This document shows positions 7,854 to 17,205 of a stretch of DNA of 64,000 bases, piece after piece. Below the pieces are notes generated by a model, which did not search any database, was not told the origin of the DNA, and saw only the letters and a list, made by a program, of their open reading frames with translations. The stretch lies in assembly GCF_900233005.1 (NCBI RefSeq), contig NZ_LT960612.1, forward strand, positions 1,736,001 through 1,800,000, in the 5' to 3' direction. The stretch comes from Vibrio tapetis subsp. tapetis. Its GTDB lineage: Bacteria; Pseudomonadota; Gammaproteobacteria; Enterobacterales; Vibrionaceae. The stretch's first letter is position 1. Each line of letters begins with the position of its first letter. A program made the translations under genes and the position numbers.

Positions 7854-9233
7854 TTAAAGATGAGAAGAGATATTAACGCAACTCTCTTTCGCATCACCGA
7901 ACAACATTTGAGTATTGTCTTTAAAGAACAATGGGTTCTGGACACCTGCGTAACCTGGGTTCATTGAACGCTTAAATACAATAACATTTTCTGCATTCCA
8001 AACTTCAAGAACCGGCATTCCTGCAATAGGGCTCGTTGGATCTTCAAGAGCTGCAGGGTTCACAGTATCGTTCGCACCGATGACAAGTACTGTATCAGTC
8101 TCGGAGAAATCTTCATTGATTTCATCCATTTCTAATACGATGTCATAAGGTACTTTGGCTTCCGCCAACAATACGTTCATGTGACCAGGTAAGCGGCCCG
8201 CTACAGGGTGAATACCAAAGCGTACTTCAACACCTTGAGCGCGAAGCTTCTCGGTAATTTCATGCACTGGATACTGAGCTTGTGCAACGGCCATACCGTA
8301 CCCTGGAGTGATGATCACTCGCTTAGAGTTTTTCAGCATGTCTGCCACATCTTCAGCATTGATTTCTCGGTGCTCACCGTAATCCTGGTCACCGTCGCTT
8401 GTAGCAACTTCTTGACCAAAACCACCCGCAATAACACTGATGAAAGAGCGGTTCATTGCTTTACACATAATGTAAGACAGAATCGCACCAGATGAACCTA
8501 CTAGGGCACCGGTAACAATCAACAAATCGTTCGCTAACATGAAACCAGCTGCCGCTGCAGCCCAACCTGAGTATGAGTTCAGCATTGAAACAACCACTGG
8601 CATATCTGCACCACCGATTGAAGCAACCAAATGGTAACCAAATACAAACGCGATCAAAGTCATGACGATAAGTGCGAACATGCTGCCATCAGCATTCACA
8701 TACTGAACTAATAGGAACGCTGATATAACAAGCGCAGCTAAGTTCAATTTGTGTTTGTGAGGTAGGTTCAACGCAGATGAACTGATCACACCACGTAATT
8801 TACCAAACGCAACGATTGAACCAGTAAACGTTACCGCGCCGATGAAGATCCCCAAGAATACTTCAACTAAGTGGATAACATGTTCAGCATGAGTTGCCGC
8901 TTCTGGCGCGTCAATGTAACTGTTAAAACCCACTAGAACCGCTGCCATACCCACAAAACTGTGAAGAATAGCAACCAGTTCTGGCATCTCAGTCATTTCA
9001 ACTTTTTTGGCGTAGTGGATACCAATACCACCACCGATCACCATCGCGATGATGATCCAAACAACACCTGAAGAATCTGGCCCAAAGATAGTTGCGATCA
9101 AAGCGATCGCCATACCAGCGATGCCGTAATAGTTACCTGCTCGCGCAGATTCTTGCTTAGATAGTCCCGCCAGACTCATAATAAAGAGAACGGCAGACAC
9201 AATGTATGCGGCTTGTACTAATCCTGCAGACAT
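7854..9233 (-). CDS. pntB: NAD(P) transhydrogenase subunit beta
   Basis: PntB forms, with PntA, the proton-translocating inner-membrane transhydrogenase that reduces NADP+ with NADH. The 459-residue protein has about nine membrane spans in its first 260 residues and a soluble NADP-binding domain at the end, with the motifs [49 protein letters not shown] and [15 protein letters not shown], all characteristic of domain III. It begins ten bases after the pntA stop, and the pair ends at a strong terminator. Confidence 0.97.
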   Translation of the reverse strand: MSAGLVQAAYIVSAVLFIMSLAGLSKQESARAGNYYGIAGMAIALIATIFGPDSSGVVWIIIAMVIGGGIGIHYAKKVEMTEMPELVAILHSFVGMAAVLVGFNSYIDAPEAATHAEHVIHLVEVFLGIFIGAVTFTGSIVAFGKLRGVISSSALNLPHKHKLNLAALVISAFLLVQYVNADGSMFALIVMTLIAFVFGYHLVASIGGADMPVVVSMLNSYSGWAAAAAGFMLANDLLIVTGALVGSSGAILSYIMCKAMNRSFISVIAGGFGQEVATSDGDQDYGEHREINAEDVADMLKNSKRVIITPGYGMAVAQAQYPVHEITEKLRAQGVEVRFGIHPVAGRLPGHMNVLLAEAKVPYDIVLEMDEINEDFSETDTVLVIGANDTVNPAALEDPTSPIAGMPVLEVWNAENVIVFKRSMNPGYAGVQNPLFFKDNTQMLFGDAKESCVNISSHL

Positions 9234-9243
9234 TTGTTACTCC

Positions 9244-10794
9244 TTAGTCTTTACGGAACATTTCAAGCATACGTTTCGTGACCGTAAAGCCGCCGAAAAT
9301 ATTGATGCTTGCAATTAACACTGCGATGAACGACAAGAACGTGACAACGCCACTTCCTTGACCAATCTGTAGTAACGCACCTACAACGATAATGCCAGAA
9401 ATAGCATTAGTTACCGACATAAGCGGTGTATGCAGTGAATGTGAAACGTTCCAAACAACATAGTAGCCAACCACACACGCCAATACGAATACCGTAAAGT
9501 GGGCTAAAAAGGCTGCTGGAGCAACCGAAGCAATCCAACCAAATGCACCAATACCTGCCGCTAGGCCGATAAACTTTTTAACTGGTGACGTTGGTTCTTC
9601 AACTTTCGCTTCAACCTTTACAGGTTGTGGCTTGATTTCAGGTTGAGCGGATACTTGGATAGGAGGCGCAGGCCAAGTGACTTCACCTTCTTTAACAACA
9701 GTCACACCACGTAAAACAACGTCATCGAAATCGATGTTAATGTTACCGTCTTTTTCTTTACAAAGAAGCTTAAGAAGGTTGACTAAGTTAGTACCGTAAA
9801 GCTGAGAAGATTGAGTCGGTAAACGACCGACCATGTCGGTATAGCCGATGATCTTCACGCCATTCGGAGTAGTAATAACTTTGTTTGCTTCAGTGTAAGC
9901 ACAGTTACCGCCATTCGCTGCCGCAAGGTCAACAATGACACTACCCGCCTTCATCGAATCTACCATGTCTTTGGTGATAAGCTTGGGAGCAGGTCGACCG
10001 GGGATCAGTGCAGTCGTAACAATGATATCAACATCTTTGGCTTGCTCAGCATAAAGCTCAGCGGCTTTCTTGTTGAAGTCGTCCGACATTTCTTTCGCAT
10101 AGCCATCACCAGCGCCAGTGTCCTCTTGGAAATCAACTTCCAAGAACTCGGCACCCATTGATTGAACTTGCTCTTTCACTTCAGGACGAACATCGAACGC
10201 TCGAACGATCGCGCCTAAGCTACCAGCAGCACCGATAGCGGCTAAACCAGCAACGCCTGCGCCAGCAACCAGTACCTTGGCCGGTGGAACTTTACCAGCA
10301 GCAGTAATTTGCCCGGTAAAGAAACGACCAAACTCATGTGCAGCTTCTACAACAGCGCGATAACCTGCAATGTTAGCCATTGAACTCAACGCATCTAGCG
10401 CTTGAGCACGAGAAATACGAGGAACCGCATCCATCGCCATGACGTTAATGTTCTTGCTAGATAGCTTTTCCATTAACTCTGGGTTTTGTGCAGGCCAAAT
10501 GAAACTAATTAGGCTTGCCCCTTCTTGAATCAGTTCAATCTCATTAATCGTTTCTGCTTCGCCGGTAAGCGGGGCATTAACTTTAAAGATTACATCCGAT
10601 TTCCATACATCTTCTGTCGATACGATAGTCGCACCGGCAGCTTGAAATGCAGCGTCGTCAAAACTGGCAAGAACGCCAGCTTGTGTTTCAACTGAGACGT
10701 CAAATCCCAATTTTAATAACTGCTCAACCGTTTTCGGCGTTGCAGCAACTCGAGTTTCACCTACGAGTATTTCTCTAGGCACACCAATTTGCAT
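9244..10794 (-). CDS. pntA: NAD(P) transhydrogenase subunit alpha
   Basis: The 516-residue protein has the NAD-binding domain I at its N-terminus ([20 protein letters not shown], then [22 protein letters not shown] at about residues 172-193, the Rossmann fold, and [15 protein letters not shown]). A Pro/Glu-rich linker (about 370-400) leads to roughly four C-terminal membrane spans. The length and order match E. coli PntA. The ATG at 10794 starts in the conserved MQIGVPRE context. Upstream (10795-11066) is its presumed promoter region, now bounded by the 3' end of a group II intron. Confidence 0.97.
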   Translation of the reverse strand: MQIGVPREILVGETRVAATPKTVEQLLKLGFDVSVETQAGVLASFDDAAFQAAGATIVSTEDVWKSDVIFKVNAPLTGEAETINEIELIQEGASLISFIWPAQNPELMEKLSSKNINVMAMDAVPRISRAQALDALSSMANIAGYRAVVEAAHEFGRFFTGQITAAGKVPPAKVLVAGAGVAGLAAIGAAGSLGAIVRAFDVRPEVKEQVQSMGAEFLEVDFQEDTGAGDGYAKEMSDDFNKKAAELYAEQAKDVDIIVTTALIPGRPAPKLITKDMVDSMKAGSVIVDLAAANGGNCAYTEANKVITTPNGVKIIGYTDMVGRLPTQSSQLYGTNLVNLLKLLCKEKDGNINIDFDDVVLRGVTVVKEGEVTWPAPPIQVSAQPEIKPQPVKVEAKVEEPTSPVKKFIGLAAGIGAFGWIASVAPAAFLAHFTVFVLACVVGYYVVWNVSHSLHTPLMSVTNAISGIIVVGALLQIGQGSGVVTFLSFIAVLIASINIFGGFTVTKRMLEMFRKD

Positions 10795-11066
10795 AGTTAT
10801 TCCCTACTATTGGCACAAATGAATAGTCTGTTTTTATCTAAGGTTGCAGGTAACTTCAAGCTTTTTGTAAGAAAAATACAAACTTTCATTACATATAACC
10901 AAATTAACGGTGGATTCTCGCTTCTAAAGCGTTAAATGACAACATTTTCAGAACTAAGCAGAGGTCAAACCAGACCATTTATCGCTCAAATTCTGCCTGA
11001 TAAATTAGCGACTTAACAAAATGCTCACTAAACCAACAACAATAGATACTCAAATTCAATACAAAC

Positions 11067-13157
11067 ATCGAGTAGGGTGAGGCGTCTCCGCCTCATCCCT
11101 CTCACAGAACCGTACGTACGGACCTCGTATACGGCTCATGCACATTTCCATTCAGCATAATGGCTGAACACATATCCTGTCCTAACGTGTTTATTATTCA
11201 CTAATCCAAGGTCGTTAAACCATTGATTTGGCATCGAGTAACTGGCTAATGGACTCGCAGCATTTCTCCAACTATCCATACAGATATACCTGAATGACCC
11301 TTCGTAACCTAGCTGTCTTAGCCTGCGGTGGAGTCGGGTCGGTTTTTTCCATAATCGTAATTGGACGCTGCGAAGTCTTCGCCTTAACCACGCGGCCAGT
11401 TTCTTAAACTCCCTGTTGGCATTCGCTATTCGAAAGTACTGGCTGAACCCTCTCAGAAGTGGATTCAGTTGTTTAATGACTTCTAACAATGGCTTACCGC
11501 CATTGCGTCTTGTCACTCGCTTCAACTTTCCTTTGAACGTCGACATTTTCTTTGGCTGAATACGGCTATAATGGCTACCGATTTCTATTCCAAGGAATTT
11601 CACACCTTCGCCGCTGTGCGCTATGTGTGATTTGGTTTCGTTCACCGTTAACTTGAGCTGTTTTTCCAGGACCTTCGTTGCCTGTACTTGCGCATTTTCT
11701 GCACCTTTACGGCTGCGACAGAAGATCAGTATGTCGTCGGCATAACGGACTATTCGATGTCCTCGCTTTCGCATCTCTTGATCAAACGCATCCAGATAGA
11801 TGTTCGCTATCAGTGGGCTTATTACTCCACCTTGCGGACTACCTATCTCGGTATGCTGCCACTCTCCATCAACCATTACGCCACTTTTCAGGAACTGTTT
11901 GATGAGCTCCAGTACGCTACTGTCTGTGACTCGTTTCTTAATGCTTTTTAGAATAAGCTCGTGGTCGAGCTTATCGAAGCACTTCGATAAGTCCATATCT
12001 ACGACGTGTTGCATTCCGTATCGACGGATGAACATCGTCGCTTTGTTTATAGCATCGTGACAACTTCGATTCGGTCTATACCCAAAGCTGGATGGGTGAA
12101 ACTGCTCTTCGAAGATTGGGGTTAATAGATCATTTAGAGCTTGTTGGACAACTCTATCCCGTACTGTTGGGATCCCAAGTAATCGCACCCCACCATCATC
12201 TTTCGGTATTTCTACCCGTCTGACGGGTTGAGGGGTGTATCGCTTGGTTTTGAGTTCCAGAAGAAGTTGATCTAGGTTATCACTCAGATTTTGGGCGTAG
12301 TCGCTTAGGCTCTGCCTATCTATTCCGGCCGCGCCTTTCGCTTTCCACACTTTTTTAAATCCTTTATAGAGTCGCTCTTTGTGGAGCAAGTGACCATATA
12401 AACTGTAGTAAACTCTCAACTTTTTCCTTTAGATTGTGTGCCGTGTGGGGACAAATGCTCTCTCACAGTGTTGGTGTATTTCACTCCACTCTCTAGCCTT
12501 CTAGCTCAATGGCAATTTACTAGAGTGAGTCAGAGTTACTCCCTTGTACGGTTTCTCGCTTCAGTGCTTTGCTTTCACAAAGACCGAGACGGAATACCTC
12601 GATAGCTAATCAACTTGTATACCACTGAAAAAAAAACATCTGCTCATCACAGACTTAAAATGTACTTCATCCCTTCGCAACACCAGATTGCTTTTGGCAA
12701 AATGTTGTCCCATCAGACGTGTTACTGATGGTCAGCTCAGTTTTATCCTCCACACCATTACTGGGCTTCACCGGCCGAGCTTTACTCACTACTACGGATT
12801 CATCTGCCACCTCGCACCAACATAGATCTTGGCTCTCGCCTTGAGTTTATGCTTCCGACGTTTGCTCGGATGTGGTGTCAGGCTTCCCCAGTTACTGCAC
12901 TGGCTCCCTGTTAACAATGCCACCCTCAAGCACAATCTAGGTCTGATTGAGTATCGGGCTTCACGCTATTTTGCACGCTTACCCACCTAAATTGCCGAAT
13001 CAGGTTCACTTTCGTTGTGTACTGTTAACTTCCTATCGCTTCCTTCAAACCCTGCCGTTGGCCAGCAACGCCCTTGCGATTCGGATTATCTTCCCCTCAA
13101 TCAGGGTGATTTAGGCTTCTTTCAGCCTAATGGGTTTGCCAGCTTCGCTGGGCAAAC
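11067..13157 (-). mobile_element. Group II intron copy 1 (IIC-like, intact maturase)
   Basis: A 2091-bp unit shared almost base for base with the two other copies in this window. Its 5' end (minus strand) is GTTTGCCCAGCG, starting right after the T-run of the HlyU-family gene terminator. Its 3' end is CCCTACTCGAT. The catalytic domain V hairpin (GAGCCGTATACGAGG with CGTACGGTTC) lies near 11104-11136, followed by a GC-rich domain VI stem. The maturase sits in domain IV. Boundaries were set by comparing the three copies and could be off by about 3 bases. Lack of an endonuclease domain and insertion after a terminator both fit class IIC. Confidence 0.9.
11136..12419 (-). CDS. ltrA: Group II intron reverse transcriptase/maturase, full length (427 aa)
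   Basis: The protein has the complete set of reverse transcriptase blocks: PVRRVEIPKDDGGVRLLGIP, FGYRPNRSCHDAI, DMDLSKCFDKLDH, GSPQGGVISPLIANIYLD, the catalytic VRYADDILIFC and KFLGIEI. A maturase (X) domain reaches the C-terminus (LRRRLRSVQLRLWKKPTRLHR is followed by GYEGSFRYICMDSWR). No HNH endonuclease domain follows. It starts with TTG at 12419 behind an AAAGGA ribosome binding site. This copy carries six A in the tract at the W-K-K codons and stays in frame, unlike the other two. It should splice its own intron and prime its retrohoming. Confidence 0.93.
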   Translation of the reverse strand: MRVYYSLYGHLLHKERLYKGFKKVWKAKGAAGIDRQSLSDYAQNLSDNLDQLLLELKTKRYTPQPVRRVEIPKDDGGVRLLGIPTVRDRVVQQALNDLLTPIFEEQFHPSSFGYRPNRSCHDAINKATMFIRRYGMQHVVDMDLSKCFDKLDHELILKSIKKRVTDSSVLELIKQFLKSGVMVDGEWQHTEIGSPQGGVISPLIANIYLDAFDQEMRKRGHRIVRYADDILIFCRSRKGAENAQVQATKVLEKQLKLTVNETKSHIAHSGEGVKFLGIEIGSHYSRIQPKKMSTFKGKLKRVTRRNGGKPLLEVIKQLNPLLRGFSQYFRIANANREFKKLAAWLRRRLRSVQLRLWKKPTRLHRRLRQLGYEGSFRYICMDSWRNAASPLASYSMPNQWFNDLGLVNNKHVRTGYVFSHYAEWKCA

Positions 13158-13192
13158 AAAAAGAGCCATTAGCATATCGCTAAATGGCCCTT
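13158..13192 (-). terminator. Terminator of the HlyU-family gene; 5' exon of intron copy 1
   Basis: On the minus strand, AAGGGCCATTTAGC pairs with GCTAATGGCTCTT across a five-base loop, with one bulge and one G-U pair, and is followed by a T-run. The intron begins immediately after that T-run. Confidence 0.75.
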
Positions 13193-13241
13193 ATTAAAGT
13201 GATGTTAATCAACTCGATGTAATGCGTGTTTGGTTCAATGC

Positions 13242-13523
13242 CTAAAAAATACCATCGCCCATCTGATCGATAAACAGCTGCGATTTTTTTAGCATAAACT
13301 CGTTGGCGTCAGATTCTGAACTAAGTACATCAGAGCGGATAAAAGTATGTGTTTTCACTTCCCCCTCCCCGAACTCTTTAGTAATGCGTCCGGCAATACG
13401 AAATTGGCCGCCCTCTGCGCGTGATTCTTGATAAATCAAGTAACCTTTGTACTCGACGGGCTCAACATCTTGTTTACTGTCAGCCGCTTTATTTCCGCCG
13501 AAAAAATAGGAAAATAAACCCAC
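13242..13523 (-). CDS. HlyU-family protein (93 aa)
   Basis: The short protein matches the family named after 'transcriptional activator HlyU' (PF10115): EYKGYLIYQESRAEGGQFRI, AGRITKEFGEGEVKTHTFIRSD and KKSQLFIDQMGDGIF are its conserved blocks. This is not the ArsR-type HlyU of V. cholerae, and a regulatory role is not proven. An N-terminal GLFSYFFGG segment is hydrophobic but too short for a confident membrane span. It lies nine bases after the ComFB-like gene on the same strand, so they are probably cotranscribed, and ends at the terminator used by intron copy 1. Confidence 0.75.
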   Translation of the reverse strand: MGLFSYFFGGNKAADSKQDVEPVEYKGYLIYQESRAEGGQFRIAGRITKEFGEGEVKTHTFIRSDVLSSESDANEFMLKKSQLFIDQMGDGIF

Positions 13524-13532
13524 AAAAAATCC

Positions 13533-13901
13533 TTACTTGAGTCGTTTTTTATCTAACAGCGGCAATTCATACCACTCCAATTCGTCGTCATCATGGCGCG
13601 AAGGCTTACTAAACACAATAGGTAGATCATCATCACGTGTACGTCGATCGTTCTGTATCATTGATTCCGCGGCGATGAGCGCCACTTCAACCTGCTCATT
13701 TAGAACGACCAGTCTTTCCTCTGGTAACGCAGATAAAAAATCGATATCGTGACGAATGTATACTGGTCTTAGTTGATTTAGCGCTATACAAGCCAAATCT
13801 GCCAATTGCTCTGAGTCAAACCTATCCGTATATTCGAGCAACGCTAACTTAGCCCCAACAATTGTTTCCATATAATTGTGTACGTCTACGCTAATCTGCA
13901 T
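13533..13901 (-). CDS. ComFB-like late competence protein (122 aa)
   Basis: The core MQISVDVHNYMETIV, followed by QLADLACIALNQLRPVYIRHDIDFLSALPEERL, resembles the ComFB family (PF10719), where a VHN-E helix and an 'ALN-LPP-Y' stretch are conserved. In this copy the stretch reads ALNQLRPVYIRHD. The frame extends 26 codons upstream, but the ATG at 13901 follows GAGGA at eight bases and starts the conserved region. In cyanobacteria ComFB-type proteins bind cyclic dinucleotides; whether that holds here is unknown. Next to it, divergently, is a diguanylate cyclase gene, which makes such a link worth testing. Confidence 0.7.
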   Translation of the reverse strand: MQISVDVHNYMETIVGAKLALLEYTDRFDSEQLADLACIALNQLRPVYIRHDIDFLSALPEERLVVLNEQVEVALIAAESMIQNDRRTRDDDLPIVFSKPSRHDDDELEWYELPLLDKKRLK

Positions 13902-14132
13902 GTTTCGCTTCCTCATGTCACTTATTATGGAACAATCTTTGATAATGCTAGGTGGAAAACAGGACGGAAAGAAGTTCATCTGTCCTTACTTGTGGCTTTA
14001 ATCATCATATTGGTAACAATTCTAATAATTTTTCAATTAAGTTTAGCAAAACACTTGGAAATTCCAATAATAGACGTATCCTAAGAAGCTCAACTTCCTA
14101 TTCTTTATATTTATAGTAAACCCCCTATCTTT

Positions 14133-15377
14133 GTGAGTTCGATGCTAAGTACGTTAATCAATACGAATTTTCTAAAATTTCTAATGCCTATCTTACTGAC
14201 ATGCCTCAGTTTATTCGCTATAGATGCCTTAACAACGTTAGTCGTTGCAAATCTGGGGATGGTGAGCCACCTTCCCTACATTCTCTTTTCTATTACTCTC
14301 ATTTTGGGCCATAGCTTTAGCCAAGGTCGAATGGGAATGATCGCAATTGCGATGATGGTCGCTTATTTTTTTATTCAAGAACGTCTGCAAGTTCCATTGA
14401 GTGTTGGAACAACCAAATTGGAATTCTCGCTGCTCGCTTTCCTGTTACCCGTCGCTTGCATGGTTGTGTACGCATTCCCTAACCGTCGTTTTTTCTCCAT
14501 TTCAGGGCTTGGCTACTCAATCCTAATGTTACTCTTTCTCGGCTGGGCATATTTGACGGTCGACCACTTTGCAGAAAACGGAATGGACACACTTTGGGAT
14601 GGGATTCTATTCTCTATTCCAGAATTAAGTCGACTCCCCTTTCTCGCTATTTTGTACAGTATCATATGCGTTGGCATTGCAGCGATTATGGTATTGAAAC
14701 GAAACGATGCGCTCGATAACGCCATCTATAGTTGCTTACTCTTTTCAGCCATTACTTTTGGCGGTTTTCAAATTAGCTACATTTCGGCCATTCTTTTTTC
14801 TCTTGCCGGTGTGATGCTTATCTATAACGTCATTTCAACCAGTCATAAGCTGGCTTTCATCGATCAGTTAACCGAGATACCGAGTAGACGAGCGTTGGAA
14901 AACGAAATGGCTCATCTAGGTCGTAAGTACACTATCGCTATGCTTGACGTAGACCACTTCAAAAAGTTTAACGATACCCATGGCCATGACACGGGCGATC
15001 ATGTTTTAAGATTAGTGGCGAAAAAGCTGCGAAAAACCACTGGCGGAGCCAAAGTCTATCGATATGGCGGTGAAGAATTTACTGTCTTGTTTAAGGGGAA
15101 GTCTGCCTCCCAAACGATTGATCACTTAGAAGAGCTAAGGGAAAGCATCGCGCAATATGACATGATCATCCGCGATAAAGAGCAGAGACCTAAAGATGAC
15201 AAGCAAGGCACTCAAAAACGCGGAAAAAAAAGCACAGAGAAGACAGTGAATATTACGGTAAGTATTGGTGTTGCCGACAGTTACGAATTAAAAACACCGA
15301 CCAAAGTAATTAAATCAGCGGATGATGCACTGTACAAAGCGAAGAAAAAAGGCCGTAACTGCGTTGTTACTTCTTAA
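14133..15377 (+). CDS. Membrane diguanylate cyclase (GGDEF, 414 aa)
   Basis: About seven membrane spans occupy residues 15-235, followed by a GGDEF domain: DQLTEIPSRRALENEM, AMLDVDHFKKFNDTHGHDTGD and the active-site loop YGGEEF (GGEEF at 312-316). There is no RxxD inhibitory site upstream of the loop, so product inhibition may be absent. A lysine/arginine-rich insertion (roughly residues 347-370, around PKDDKQGTQKRGKK) interrupts the domain before VNITVSIGVA. The start is GTG at 14133 or the ATG at 14142; neither has a good ribosome binding site. Expected to make c-di-GMP at the inner membrane. Confidence 0.9.
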   Translation: MSSMLSTLINTNFLKFLMPILLTCLSLFAIDALTTLVVANLGMVSHLPYILFSITLILGHSFSQGRMGMIAIAMMVAYFFIQERLQVPLSVGTTKLEFSLLAFLLPVACMVVYAFPNRRFFSISGLGYSILMLLFLGWAYLTVDHFAENGMDTLWDGILFSIPELSRLPFLAILYSIICVGIAAIMVLKRNDALDNAIYSCLLFSAITFGGFQISYISAILFSLAGVMLIYNVISTSHKLAFIDQLTEIPSRRALENEMAHLGRKYTIAMLDVDHFKKFNDTHGHDTGDHVLRLVAKKLRKTTGGAKVYRYGGEEFTVLFKGKSASQTIDHLEELRESIAQYDMIIRDKEQRPKDDKQGTQKRGKKSTEKTVNITVSIGVADSYELKTPTKVIKSADDALYKAKKKGRNCVVTS

Positions 15378-15450
15378 CCCAAACTAGTTCGCAACGGTAT
15401 TCTCGCGCGGAGTCAGCAAGCGATAATAAAATGATCGCTATCATTGGTGA

Positions 15451-16410
15451 TTACCGACCTTTATTTGATACGAATCGATTACGACCATTTTGTTTCGCTT
15501 CATAAAGTAACACATCGGCTTGTTGGAAGATGAATTCAAGCGATTCGTTGCCTTTGGGAACGAAACTGTACACCCCTTGTGACGCGGTCACGAAGTCAGA
15601 AACAGACGATTTCTCATGGGTAATAGCGAGTTCTTCAATGGCGCGACCAATTCGTTCGGCTTGCTTTTCTGCATAATCGACACCCGAGTTACTTAGAATA
15701 ACCACGAATTCTTCGCCACCATAACGCCCAACAACCTCCCCAGCACGAACAAAACTGCTATCTAGTCGAGAGGCTATCTTCTGTAAACACTGATCGCCTT
15801 CTATGTGGCCATAGTTATCGTTATACAACTTGAAGTAGTCGACATCTAATAACACAACCGTTAAAGGAAGCCCGTGCCTGCCATGCCAAGTCACCATCTT
15901 AGCCAGTTCACTGTCGATGAATCGACGATTATAAATCCGGGTGAGACCATCCTCGTTGACTTGTTGCTGTAAATTAGAATTCACGCTTTCCAATTTAGCT
16001 GTTACCGCCTTTAGCTCTCTTCTCATATCGGCTATACGCTGCATTGCTTTGAGTTTCGCACTCAAGACCATCTTATTGACGGGCTTTACTAAGTAGTCAT
16101 CCCCCCCCATTTCGATTGCTTTAGCGATCATTTCAGGTTCTTCATGGCTGCTAAGGAAAATGATAGGCACCCAATCTTTAAAACGAGACCGAATCTCTTG
16201 AGCAACTTCAAAGCCGTCCATTACTGGCATTGATATATCGAGCAGAACAAGCTCTGGATCGAACGAGGTATAGACTTCCAGTGCTTGAGCACCGCTTTCA
16301 ACAACCTCCACCGTGTGGCCTAGTTGCTTTAGACGTATACCCAGTTGCATTCTCTCTAATTGCAAGTCGTCTACCAGTAAAATTCGAATAGAAGTATTTG
16401 ATATTTCCAT
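15451..16410 (-). CDS. PleD-type response regulator-diguanylate cyclase (319 aa)
   Basis: A receiver domain (RILLVDD, phospho-acceptor Asp58 in LLDISMPVMDG, DYLVKP lysine) is joined by a coiled-coil-like helix (residues 125-152) to a GGDEF domain (DGLTRIYNRRFID, LLDVDYFKLYNDNYGH, GGEEF at 231-235). The ATG at 16410 begins MEISNTSIRILLVDD, the natural receiver start; an upstream in-frame TTG would add 12 unrelated residues. No RxxD site is visible. It converges on the preceding cyclase gene. The partner kinase is not in the window. Confidence 0.92.
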   Translation of the reverse strand: MEISNTSIRILLVDDLQLERMQLGIRLKQLGHTVEVVESGAQALEVYTSFDPELVLLDISMPVMDGFEVAQEIRSRFKDWVPIIFLSSHEEPEMIAKAIEMGGDDYLVKPVNKMVLSAKLKAMQRIADMRRELKAVTAKLESVNSNLQQQVNEDGLTRIYNRRFIDSELAKMVTWHGRHGLPLTVVLLDVDYFKLYNDNYGHIEGDQCLQKIASRLDSSFVRAGEVVGRYGGEEFVVILSNSGVDYAEKQAERIGRAIEELAITHEKSSVSDFVTASQGVYSFVPKGNESLEFIFQQADVLLYEAKQNGRNRFVSNKGR

Positions 16411-16550
16411 ATATTGTCTTTGATCTTCCCTATGCCATCTAAGCAATATAGCATGCTATTTGTCCTTTAACCCAATAGAAATGAATGAATTGGTTGACTT
16501 TTATTGCCAGTTTCATAGCATGTCTTTTTTGAAAGAAGTAGGACAACACC

Positions 16551-16988
16551 ATGTCAGAAGAAATCCAAGAAACGGAACAAAAAGTAGACTTAGATACAGT
16601 CTCCCCTGAACTTAAGAAAGTCATTGAGTTTGACCAAGTTCCAGAAGCAATGTACTACATGGTAACGTCCATTCATGAAGTTTCAGAAGAAGCCGTGCGT
16701 GAAGCATGGGATAGCATGCCAGCGAGTGCACAAAATGTTTTGGACAACTTTGAGCAGTTCCATGCGCTTATTTCCGTAAGCCAAGCTTTCGCTGGTGTGA
16801 ATGTAATGGAAGAATTTCCAAAACTGAACCTGCCAGAAGACATGAGCGACGAAGAAAAAGAAGCTTACCGTACTCAATTGCTAGACCAAACGCTGCATAA
16901 TTGCGTTAAAGACATGGCTAAGCAAATGAAGAAAGCCCGCCGAGATGCAATTTTAAAACGTGACTTTAAAGAAGTTTTCGCTAAATAA
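16551..16988 (+). CDS. DUF3069-type protein (145 aa)
   Basis: A small, acidic, all-helical soluble protein (PELKKVIEFDQVPEAMYYMV, EAVREAWDSMPASAQNVLD, EKEAYRTQLLDQTLHNCVKDMAKQMKKARRDAILKRDFK). It resembles DUF3069 proteins of Vibrionaceae, though I am judging from overall pattern. Its own terminator follows 25 bases after the stop, so it appears to be a single-gene unit. No motif suggests an activity. Confidence 0.7.
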   Translation: MSEEIQETEQKVDLDTVSPELKKVIEFDQVPEAMYYMVTSIHEVSEEAVREAWDSMPASAQNVLDNFEQFHALISVSQAFAGVNVMEEFPKLNLPEDMSDEEKEAYRTQLLDQTLHNCVKDMAKQMKKARRDAILKRDFKEVFAK

Positions 16989-17011
16989 TTGCTAGCAACG
17001 AAAAACCATTA

Positions 17012-17043
17012 AATCCGCTCATTTTACGAGCGGATTTTTTTTT
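17012..17043 (+). terminator. Intrinsic terminator
   Basis: ATCCGCTC and GAGCGGAT form an 8-bp stem followed by nine T. It ends the DUF3069-type gene. Confidence 0.9.
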
Positions 17044-17205
17044 GTGTTCTTTTTGCTGAAACACGAACGTATCATAATTGAGAAAGCATGGATAATTGGA
17101 CGTGATTCACATAATCAATAATTGAATTACAATGACTTAGTTCTCATACTCCACGAGTACTACAATTACAAAAAAGCAACAATAATCCAAAGTAAGGATA
17201 CAATT

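Noticed and set aside
13015..13197. Plus-strand 60-codon frames at the outer ends of introns 1 and 3
   Set aside because: They run antisense through the ribozyme part of the intron and end in host terminators. They recur because the intron recurs.
13878..14084. Plus-strand frame of 68 codons with a hydrophobic C-terminal half, antisense to the ComFB-like gene start
   Set aside because: It overlaps a better-supported gene, has no ribosome binding site at any start, and only its last 33 codons look protein-like.
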